Positions 40,972 through 47,077 of a stretch of DNA of 47,077 nucleotides are shown here, in pieces. The translations under genes were made by a program, and so were the position numbers. The notes beneath the pieces were generated by a model, which searched no databases, was not told the origin of the DNA, and was given only the letters and a program-made list of their open reading frames with translations. Each line of letters starts with the position of its first letter. Position 1 is the stretch's first letter. The stretch covers positions 1-47,077 of the forward strand of contig DVLT01000019.1 in the NCBI GenBank assembly GCA_018715345.1. The letters are read 5' to 3'. This DNA comes from Candidatus Onthocola gallistercoris. GTDB taxonomy: Bacteria > Bacillota > Clostridia > Lachnospirales > Lachnospiraceae.

Positions 40972-40999
40972 ATTATATGGCAAAAAACCTAAAATAGAA
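40972..40999 (-). promoter_or_regulatory. promoter of the radical SAM gene
   Basis: Minus strand TTCTAT (40994-40999), a 16-base spacer and TATAAT (40972-40977). The -10 sits in the near-palindrome CCATATAATATGG, a possible regulator site, for example for the neighbouring TetR-type protein. Confidence 0.5.
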
Positions 41000-41140
41000 T
41001 ATAACAGAAAATCCTTTAAAATGGGATGGTCAATTTTCAAAAAGTATTTTTACATTTTCATTTTTTTGTCAAATTTTTTGTCATTTTCCCTCTTTTGTAA
41101 GAATATTCCCCTTAAAATGTATATATGTTCAAGCCCTCTT

Positions 41141-41704
41141 TTACCTACGGATAACCTCTTTCTCATAGTGTCTGCTGCCCCATATCTCCCCCGAAATGAG
41201 CTTATCCAACTGTCGCACCATTTTTTCTTCATTGATCTGCTTTTTCCCACAGTATTGGAGCAGTACACCCACAAAACCGGAAGCATAAAATCGCAGGGTG
41301 ATCTCCATATCCTCATAACTTATATCGATATCCGGCGCTTTCCGCCGGGCTATTTTCCCCAGATAAGTCATGGCGGAATCGGTGAGCAGTTCTTCAATAC
41401 GGATCCAGTTTCTGGAGTAGCGCAGTCTGTCCAGTTTTGTCCGATGCATTTTCACAAAAGCAGAGAAAAAGCTCAACGCTTCCTTCTGACTTCCCGCATT
41501 CAGACTATTTTCCACCAATTCCTGGGTAGCTTTCTTAAATGACCATTCCAATACATCCATTATATCGTGAAAATGATAATAAAATGTCTGTCGGGATATA
41601 TGGCATTCCTCGATCAGCCGTTTTACCGTGATCTTATCCAGATCTTCTTTTTCAAGCATATCTACAAAAGTATCTGCGATCAACGATTCTGTACTCATGC
41701 GCAT
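41141..41704 (-). CDS. TetR/AcrR-family transcriptional regulator
   Basis: A 187-residue regulator: N-terminal helix-turn-helix (ADTFVDMLEKEDLDKITVKR, then ECHISRQTFYYHFHDI), which is the TetR signature. The all-helical C-terminal domain resembles the DhaS-like/TetR_C_7-type branch with LRFYASGFVGVLLQYC. The ATG at 41704 has AGGAG 10 bases upstream. It may control the radical SAM gene downstream or itself. No ligand can be inferred. Confidence 0.88.
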   Translation of the reverse strand: MRMSTESLIADTFVDMLEKEDLDKITVKRLIEECHISRQTFYYHFHDIMDVLEWSFKKATQELVENSLNAGSQKEALSFFSAFVKMHRTKLDRLRYSRNWIRIEELLTDSAMTYLGKIARRKAPDIDISYEDMEITLRFYASGFVGVLLQYCGKKQINEEKMVRQLDKLISGEIWGSRHYEKEVIRR

Positions 41705-41825
41705 CCATTTCCGTCTCCTCTCTCTGTTTTTCGTTTCATTTCTAAAAACATACTATTATTTTAAGCCAACTGGAAAAAAGAAACAAGGAAATTTCCTTTT
41801 CCCCTGCCCCATTAAAACGGCCATA

Positions 41826-41854
41826 TTGAAAATCCCTTCTTTTAATGCTATGCT
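41826..41854 (+). promoter_or_regulatory. promoter of the second LysR gene
   Basis: TTGAAA (41826-41831), a 17-base spacer and TATGCT (41849-41854), 30 bases before the TTG start. Confidence 0.5.
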
Positions 41855-41883
41855 TATAACAACATCAAAAGGAGGGATTCATA

Positions 41884-42783
41884 TTGGATATCCGGGTTCT
41901 GAAATATTTTTTGATGGTTGCCAGAGAAGAAAACATCACGAAAGCGGCTTCCTTACTCCATGTTACCCAGCCCACCCTTTCCAGACAGCTGATCCAGTTG
42001 GAAGAAGAACTGGGCGTGAAACTTTTCATCCGAGGCAAGCATCGCATCATCCTCACCGATGACGGTATGCTCCTGAAGCGTCGGGCTCAAGAGATCGTCT
42101 CCCTGACAGACAAGACGATCCGGGAATTTACAGATCACCAAGGGGAGCTGGCCGGTGAAATTTCCATCGGCTGTGGTGAAACCAAAAATATGACCTTTAT
42201 CTCTGAACGGATGGCCGCTTTTCGCAGCATGCATCCCCTGGTCCATTTCAGCATCTACAGCGCCATTGCTGATGATATCCGTGAACGGATCGAAAAGGGC
42301 CTGCTGGATGCCGGACTGATGATGGGTCCTACGGATATCGGCAAATATGAATTTATCCATATGCCTTATAAAGAAAAATGGGGCATCCTCACCCGGGAAG
42401 ATTCCCCATTGGCTTCCAAAGATCATGTTACCCCCGATGATCTGATCGGCTTCCCTCTTATCATGCCTTGGCGGGAAGATGTACGCAGCGATCTGGCCAG
42501 TTGGTTCGGCGACCGTTATGACCGTCTCGATGTGGCCGCCACCTATAATCTGGTGACCAACGCTGCCAACATGGTCAAAAACCAAGTGGGGTCTGTTCTG
42601 TGCCTGGAATCGGGTCAAAGCTATAACGGACTCCGCTTTGTCCCCCTCTGTCCCCAGAGAGAAGCATGGGCCATACTCGCATGGAAAAAGAATCAACCCT
42701 TTTCCCCGGCAGCTTCAAAATTTCTGAAATTCTGCCGCGATAGCTGCGCATCCGCCGCTTCTGATCCATCGGATGAAGATTGA
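41884..42783 (+). CDS. LysR-family transcriptional regulator
   Basis: A 299-residue LysR-type regulator. The N-terminal winged helix reads VLKYFLMVAREENITKAASL and HVTQPTLSRQLIQLEEELG; the effector-binding domain is at about 90-290. The start codon is TTG at 41884 (MDIRVLKYF), with AAAGGAGGG about 7 bases before it. Its stop is three bases from the stop of the convergent MraZ-like gene. No divergent target gene adjoins it except the TetR-type gene 180 bases away, so its target is unclear. Confidence 0.92.
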   Translation: MDIRVLKYFLMVAREENITKAASLLHVTQPTLSRQLIQLEEELGVKLFIRGKHRIILTDDGMLLKRRAQEIVSLTDKTIREFTDHQGELAGEISIGCGETKNMTFISERMAAFRSMHPLVHFSIYSAIADDIRERIEKGLLDAGLMMGPTDIGKYEFIHMPYKEKWGILTREDSPLASKDHVTPDDLIGFPLIMPWREDVRSDLASWFGDRYDRLDVAATYNLVTNAANMVKNQVGSVLCLESGQSYNGLRFVPLCPQREAWAILAWKKNQPFSPAASKFLKFCRDSCASAASDPSDED

Positions 42784-42786
42784 CGG

Positions 42787-43251
42787 TCATTCCCCTGACA
42801 TCTGCCGGTCATCGGATGCGTATAGTCCTCCGGCATTTGTCAGCACAAACCGGATGCCATCGTTTTCCCGGACGGCAAGTAAAATACCGACTTTTTCGAT
42901 CCCGGCCCTTTCCAACAAATGATCCGGTATGTAAAGCCGTCCGTCATGGATAATGCTTTCCGCAATACCGCTGACAAAAAAACGGACAACGTGGCGGAAC
43001 TTTCTGTTGTCTTTACTGGTGGCCCGGACAAGACGTTTTTCCAGCGCCGCCCATTCATCCCAGGAATAGATGTTCAGAGTTTGATGGGCGCCATTTCCCA
43101 CAAACCAGATCTCATCATCCTTTATGTATTTCCTATAGGGCTGCGGGATGCGGATACAGGCGCCGTATATCGCCGGTTCCAATGTCACAGGGATCTGTTC
43201 ACAGATCCGGTCTGGCCCGATCTCTTCCATATAGTGATAGTCATAATCCAT
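42787..43251 (-). CDS. MraZ-like (AbrB-fold) protein of unknown function
   Basis: A 154-residue protein whose layout resembles MraZ. The first half, with ACIRIPQPYRKYI, is followed by LNIYSWDEWAALEKRL, like the LYPxxEWxxxxxKL block of MraZ. The second half has RHVVRFFVSGIAE and then GRLYIPDHLLERAGIEK, matching MraZ's RxFxSGAxE...GRxxIPxxLxxxAG. MraZ is a two-domain AbrB-type DNA-binding regulator. This copy lies outside any division cluster and has an extra N-terminal ~25 residues and C-terminal ~20. AAGGAG is 8 bases before the ATG. It follows the miniature dnaK by 14 bases, so the two are probably co-transcribed. Confidence 0.65.
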   Translation of the reverse strand: MDYDYHYMEEIGPDRICEQIPVTLEPAIYGACIRIPQPYRKYIKDDEIWFVGNGAHQTLNIYSWDEWAALEKRLVRATSKDNRKFRHVVRFFVSGIAESIIHDGRLYIPDHLLERAGIEKVGILLAVRENDGIRFVLTNAGGLYASDDRQMSGE

Positions 43252-43265
43252 CTCTGATACTCCTT

Positions 43266-43673
43266 TTATTCCATTACATGATCCATTGCTTCCTGGAGGG
43301 TCTGTTTCGTTTCTTTGAGCTGGCCGATATCCCCTTCCGTCACACTTTCTCCGGTAAACGCTTCTGCATCTTCTTTTAACTGACGGAGTATCATGGCACT
43401 GATAGTCTGAGGACGATAGATCTTGCCATCAATATCCACAGTCCATTCCGTCCCCATATGCCGTTTTACAGAACTGATGGTCCGCTTGGCATTGGTAACT
43501 GCCTGCCTTCTGGCATTCTCCCCCACAAGCCGTTCGCCTTCCTTCGTAAATCCCACCACACTGGGGGTGGTTCTGCTGCCGGAAGCTGCCGGTACGATGA
43601 CCGGCGTACCATTTTCAATGACTGAGACACAACTGTTGGTCGTTCCCAGATCGATCCCTATTGCTTTACTCAT
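43266..43673 (-). CDS. miniature DnaK with large in-frame internal deletion
   Basis: A 135-codon frame. Residues 1-113 are a good DnaK/Hsp70 N-terminus: [19 protein letters not shown] (phosphate loop 1), [24 protein letters not shown] and GESVTE. Then the expected VITVPAYF is missing and the sequence jumps in frame to [21 protein letters not shown], resembling the extreme C-terminal helices of DnaK. More than 400 residues, including most of the ATPase domain and the substrate domain, are absent, so chaperone activity is not possible. There is no ribosome site before the ATG at 43673 or the TTG at 43700. Most likely a deletion remnant, kept in frame; a retained small function cannot be excluded. 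Confidence 0.65.
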   Translation of the reverse strand: MSKAIGIDLGTTNSCVSVIENGTPVIVPAASGSRTTPSVVGFTKEGERLVGENARRQAVTNAKRTISSVKRHMGTEWTVDIDGKIYRPQTISAMILRQLKEDAEAFTGESVTEGDIGQLKETKQTLQEAMDHVME

Positions 43674-43758
43674 TTGGAACGATCCGATCTTGTCTTTCAA
43701 ACGGGAGCATATGGATTTTACAGCTTTATTTTTATCTGCAGAGCTATCTGGGATTTTT

Positions 43759-44889
43759 TCAGCCCTTTAATTTTTCCGTAAAGTCAGCCATGGCCTCGGA
43801 AATCTTGATCTGCTGCGGACAGACTTTTTCACAGCTGCGACAGCCGATGCAGGCAGACGGTTGTTTTTCCTGGGGAATGGCCATCAGCGCCATGGGAGCC
43901 AGGAAGCCGCCGCCGGTAAAGCAATGTTCATTATAAAGTTCCAAAAGTTTCGGAATATCCAGTCCCTTCGGACAATGGCTGACGCAATAATGGCAGGACG
44001 TACATGGCAAAGAACCGTTTAACATACCGTCCGCCATGGAAAGCAAAGCCTTCATCTCTTCTCCATTCAGCGGTCGATCGTTTTCAAAAGTTTCGATGTT
44101 CTCCTTTAACTGGTCAAAATCGGACATACCGGATAAGACAACGGTAACCTCCGGAATGGACTGAAGAAACCGGAACGCCCAGGCAGGCACCCCTTCATCC
44201 GGACGCAGCGCTTTCAGTTTGGCTTCGTCTGTCTCCGGAAGTTTAGCCAGTTTGCCGCCTCGGAGCGGTTCCATGACCCATACGGGTATATTTCGTGATG
44301 TCAACAGTTCCACCTTATCTTTGGCTTTCTGGAAAGACCAGTCCACGTAGTTGAGCTGGATCTGACAAAATTCCATATGGTCGCCGTAGGCGTCCAGAAA
44401 GCGCTTGACCACATCGTAGCTGCCATGGGCAGAAAAGCCCAGATGGCGGATACGGCCATTTTCTTTTTGTTTCATCAGATAATCAAAAATGCCGTATTTT
44501 TCGTCCAGATAAGCGTCGATGTTCATCTCGCACACATTGTGGAACAGATAAAAATCAAAATAGTCCACACCGCATTTTTCCAGCTGTTTTTCGAATATCT
44601 CCTCCACCTTATCCATGTTGGACAGATCATACCCCGGAAACTTGGTGGCCAGATAAAAACTTTCCCTCGGATAATGGCTCAAAGCCTTTCCCATCACGAT
44701 CTCCGAATGGCCATCGTGATACCCCCAGGCTGTATCATAGTAGTTGATGCCCTTTTCCATGGCATAGGCCACCATCTTTTCTGTGGCCGTCTCATTTATG
44801 TGGCCATCCTGTCCATCTACCACCGGTAAACGCATGGCGCCCATACCAAGGGCAGACAGTTCCATGTCCTGAAATTTTCTGTATATCAT
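43759..44889 (-). CDS. aldo/keto reductase with C-terminal 2[4Fe-4S] ferredoxin-like tail
   Basis: A 376-residue fusion: an AKR barrel (1-~285) and an Fe-S domain. Catalytic residues are D52/Y57 ([11 protein letters not shown]), K83 (LATKFPG) and H117 (LFHNV). The tail has two cysteine sets, C296-C299-C302-C306 ([12 protein letters not shown]) and C347-C350-C353-C357 ([12 protein letters not shown]), each suited to a 4Fe-4S cluster. This class is common in anaerobes and may link ferredoxin to substrate reduction; the substrate is unknown. AAGGGAG lies about 10 bases before the ATG. A strong promoter with palindromes lies upstream. The miniature dnaK follows it on the same strand. Confidence 0.93.
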   Translation of the reverse strand: MIYRKFQDMELSALGMGAMRLPVVDGQDGHINETATEKMVAYAMEKGINYYDTAWGYHDGHSEIVMGKALSHYPRESFYLATKFPGYDLSNMDKVEEIFEKQLEKCGVDYFDFYLFHNVCEMNIDAYLDEKYGIFDYLMKQKENGRIRHLGFSAHGSYDVVKRFLDAYGDHMEFCQIQLNYVDWSFQKAKDKVELLTSRNIPVWVMEPLRGGKLAKLPETDEAKLKALRPDEGVPAWAFRFLQSIPEVTVVLSGMSDFDQLKENIETFENDRPLNGEEMKALLSMADGMLNGSLPCTSCHYCVSHCPKGLDIPKLLELYNEHCFTGGGFLAPMALMAIPQEKQPSACIGCRSCEKVCPQQIKISEAMADFTEKLKG

Positions 44890-44939
44890 ATCTGACGACT
44901 CCCTTCTGTTTTAGACACAGATTTCATTTACTACTTGAT

Positions 44940-44993
44940 ATTATAAAAAATTTCCATTTGAATTTCAAATTCGTATATGGAATGGTGTACCAT
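44940..44993 (-). promoter_or_regulatory. promoter with two palindromes upstream of the Fe-S aldo-keto reductase gene
   Basis: Minus strand TTGAAA (44963-44968), a 17-base spacer and TATAAT (44940-44945). The palindrome ATTTGAATTTCAAAT (44956-44970, 7-bp arms) overlaps the -35, and a second one, ATGGTGTACCAT (44982-44993), lies just upstream. Overlap with the -35 suggests repression. Confidence 0.7.
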
Positions 44994-45111
44994 ACCTTTT
45001 TTCTATTTTTATAAAGGATATTGGCTGACTGTTCACATCTGCTTTAAAACTTTCCAGGCCAGAAGGCCGCAAAGGGTCGCCGGATGTCTTTTTCTTATCG
45101 AACCTATCCGA

Positions 45112-46650
45112 TCAGCGTTTTACAAAATATTCTTCATACCATACAAGGAATGTATAGATGGTCCATATCTTCCGCCAATTATCCGAATTACCGCCGATAT
45201 AGTCGTCGAAGATGGCCTGGATCTCATCCAGATCAAAGAACTGGGCAGCCATATCACTGGAAAACTTGGCCCGCACGTCCTGATTGTAACGGTCGTCTGC
45301 CATCCATATCCTTATGGGCACGATAAAGCCAAGTTTTTTCCGGAAAGCGATCTCCTCCGGAAGCACTTTGGCCGCCGCTGTGCGGAAGGCTACCTTGTTC
45401 TGTTCATCGTTCACTTTATATTCGGAAGGGATCCGGGAGGCGATGTCAAATATCCGAAGGTCTGTCAGCGGCATACGTATCTCCAGCCCAGCCGCCTCGC
45501 TCATCTTGTCCACATTCAGATAAATATCTCCTTCCAGCCAGATCTGGATATCCACGTCGGACATCTTTGTCAGAGGATCCAGCCCTTCCGTCTCTTCATA
45601 GATATGCTGTACCAGCTCAATGGGAAGCACATCCGGATCATACTTTTTAAGGATCCGTTTCTTTTCGTCTTCCTTCATGATATTGGTATTGCCCACATAG
45701 AAGGTTTTCAGATTGTCCCCGTAACGCTTAGCATTACGATACATATTATAACCGCCGAAAAACTCGTCAGAACCTTCACCGGAGTAGCACAGTTTCGTAT
45801 GCTGGGCAGTTGCTTTGCACGCCAGGGCAAACACTATAGCGGAAGCATCCCCCAAGGGCTGCTCCATGTTGTACATAACATAGGGTACTGCCGCAAAATA
45901 CTCCTCCGGCGTGATCAGGCACCGACTGTTCTGTCTGCCCAGAAGGTCCGCTGTCTGCTTTGCCAGGCCGGATTCGTCAAACCGTTCATCGTCATAGCCG
46001 CAGGAATCACTCATCTGAGCATCCGACATGGCCAATACATAAGACGAATCCACGCCGCCGGACAAGAACGCCTCTGCCGTCTCATCCTCCGTCTTGACCT
46101 CTGTCATGATATGGCCCAGGGTTGTGTGGATCTCATCTGCCCAGTCCTCCAGCGACTTGCTGCGATCCGGATGGAAGGTGGGCGTCCAATACCGCTCGAT
46201 CTTCAGGCGACCTTCCTGCCAGATCAGATAATGGCCCGGCATCAGCTTTTTCAGTCCTTTAAAGAAAGTATTCTCACCGGCCACATAGGTCAGCGTCAGA
46301 TAAAGCTGGAGCATCTCTTCATTCAGCCGTTTCACAAAGCCCGGCTGCTCCATGATCTGACGGATCATGGTCCCATAAAGGAGATGACCTTCCTCTGTCT
46401 CATAGTAGTAAAAAGGTTTTGTACCAAACTGGTCTCTCATACAGAAGAGTTTTTTCTCTTCTTCATCCCACAAGGCAAAAGCAAACATGCCATAAATGTG
46501 ATTGCCCATATCGCAGCCCCATGCTTGGTAGGCTTTTTCCAGTATGGCCCGTTCTCTCTCTTCCCGTCCCAGTCCGGTATCAATATTCAGTTCTTCGCAC
46601 AGGGCTTTCCAATTACGGATATGGCCCCTGTATTCTTTTACTGTTATCAT
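45112..46650 (-). CDS. asparagine-synthase-like protein lacking the glutaminase N-terminus
   Basis: A 512-residue AsnB-type protein. The synthetase domain is intact: ATP-pyrophosphatase loop SGGVDSS (197-203) and CYSGEGSDEFFGGY. The glutaminase domain is cut: the protein starts at the equivalent of residue ~75 of normal AsnB (YRGHIRNWKALCEEL corresponds to FNGEIYNYxELRxEL), so Cys1 and the MCGI start are absent. GMFAFALWD and RDQFGTKPFYYY are kept. The start at 46650 has GAGGTATACGC upstream, and no in-frame Cys-containing extension precedes it. It should therefore use ammonia, or amidate another substrate. It lies 78 bases downstream of the acetyltransferase gene. Confidence 0.85.
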   Translation of the reverse strand: MITVKEYRGHIRNWKALCEELNIDTGLGREERERAILEKAYQAWGCDMGNHIYGMFAFALWDEEEKKLFCMRDQFGTKPFYYYETEEGHLLYGTMIRQIMEQPGFVKRLNEEMLQLYLTLTYVAGENTFFKGLKKLMPGHYLIWQEGRLKIERYWTPTFHPDRSKSLEDWADEIHTTLGHIMTEVKTEDETAEAFLSGGVDSSYVLAMSDAQMSDSCGYDDERFDESGLAKQTADLLGRQNSRCLITPEEYFAAVPYVMYNMEQPLGDASAIVFALACKATAQHTKLCYSGEGSDEFFGGYNMYRNAKRYGDNLKTFYVGNTNIMKEDEKKRILKKYDPDVLPIELVQHIYEETEGLDPLTKMSDVDIQIWLEGDIYLNVDKMSEAAGLEIRMPLTDLRIFDIASRIPSEYKVNDEQNKVAFRTAAAKVLPEEIAFRKKLGFIVPIRIWMADDRYNQDVRAKFSSDMAAQFFDLDEIQAIFDDYIGGNSDNWRKIWTIYTFLVWYEEYFVKR

Positions 46651-46728
46651 GCGTATACCTCACTTGCTTATTGGTCATTTTTACTTATTATAAACCAAAG
46701 TCGGGGCTAGGACAACTATCAGCCGCTT

Positions 46729-47077
46729 TTATAAGGCTGTATTTTCCTCCGATCCGGATATATATTTGATCACTTTTGCCGGTACGCCGGCCACGATCGC
46801 ACCGGCCGGGACGTCCTTTGTCACCACCGCCCCTGCGGCGATCACAGCATGATCGGCGATGGTCACTCCTGGCAAAATGGTCGCATGGGCGCCGATCCAA
46901 ACCTTCTTCCCGATATGGATGGCCGCCGGTATATTATCCGCCCGATCTTCCGGCAACATTCCATGATTAATGGTGGCCATCACAACAAAGGATCCGATAA
47001 GTGTCCCATCGCCGATGTAGATGCCGCCCTGATCCTGAAAATGACAGCAACAGTTGATAAAAACATTTTTACCTATA
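46729..47077 (-). CDS. hexapeptide-repeat sugar O-acetyltransferase (Maa/LacA family), cut by window edge
   Basis: About 115 C-terminal residues of a left-handed beta-helix acetyltransferase. Read from the window edge it runs [20 protein letters not shown], then [18 protein letters not shown], then [27 protein letters not shown] and [12 protein letters not shown]. This is the LacA/Maa/NodL pattern; the NHG His would be the catalytic base. A shorter GTG start at 46983 is open, but the family similarity continues to the edge, so the gene is taken as 5'-truncated by the window. It would acetylate a sugar or related hydroxyl with acetyl-CoA. Confidence 0.88.
   Translation of the reverse strand, partial: IGKNVFINCCCHFQDQGGIYIGDGTLIGSFVVMATINHGMLPEDRADNIPAAIHIGKKVWIGAHATILPGVTIADHAVIAAGAVVTKDVPAGAIVAGVPAKVIKYISGSEENTAL

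Noticed and set aside
44977-46710. A 577-codon plus-strand open frame
   Set aside because: It lies antisense to the asparagine-synthase-like gene, has no family features or ribosome site, and the minus-strand gene shows clear catalytic motifs.

Overview
The window looks like chromosomal DNA of a moderate-GC gut Firmicute, most likely of the Lachnospiraceae/Clostridia type. This is inferred from AGGAGG-type ribosome sites, consensus TTGACA/TATAAT promoters, Spy0128-type pilins with a class B sortase, a TPP riboswitch on a thiamine salvage operon, a rubredoxin, a ferredoxin-tailed aldo-keto reductase and several MATE pumps. No rRNA, tRNA, CRISPR array, complete transposase or prophage was seen. 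Both window edges cut a gene.

Layout. 1-2000 (minus): B3/4-domain protein (cut by the edge), greA, YdhF-like aldo-keto reductase. 2050-5880 (plus): tandem duplicate YD-repeat lipoproteins, then an alpha/beta hydrolase. 5900-9083 (minus): SRAP/YedK protein, C39-like secreted peptidase, membrane protein, LysR regulator. 9202-15569 (plus): heterodimeric ABC exporter, PepSY lipoprotein, response regulator and histidine kinase. 15574-16550: HEPN/MNT toxin-antitoxin cassette between 57-bp direct repeats. 16541-20610 (minus): pilus operon (integrase-derived ORF, short ORF, signal-peptidase-like protein, major pilin, class B sortase, minor pilin). 20952-27767: three MATE transporters, an AGCS amino-acid symporter, rubredoxin and an Lrp-type regulator. 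27770-31500 (minus): riboswitch-controlled thiM-thiE-thiD-cytX. 31667-35167 (minus): ldh, then brnQ and an AI-2E-family membrane protein. 35401-36661 (plus): two-part threonine/serine exporter. 36730-41704 (minus): Cache-GGDEF-EAL protein, broken cupin gene, radical SAM protein, TetR regulator. 41884-47077: LysR regulator, MraZ-like protein, miniature DnaK, ferredoxin-tailed aldo-keto reductase, asparagine-synthase-like protein lacking its glutaminase nucleophile, and a hexapeptide acetyltransferase cut by the edge.

How genes work together. The pilus genes follow the order sipA-fctA-srtC2-fctB of the Streptococcus pyogenes FCT pilus island. The signal-peptidase-like protein has lost both catalytic residues, as reported for streptococcal SipA, so it is probably an assembly chaperone. 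The thiamine genes form a salvage pathway with its own precursor transporter. The PepSY lipoprotein and the two-component system probably form one sensory unit, with an 11-bp-spaced direct repeat as likely operator.

The most notable points are the pilus locus with its integrase-derived leader interrupted in an A-rich tract, the HEPN/MNT module inserted between duplicated copies of a terminator plus gene 3' end, and the in-frame-deleted DnaK beside a MraZ-like protein. All functions are inferred from sequence reading; no database search was run.
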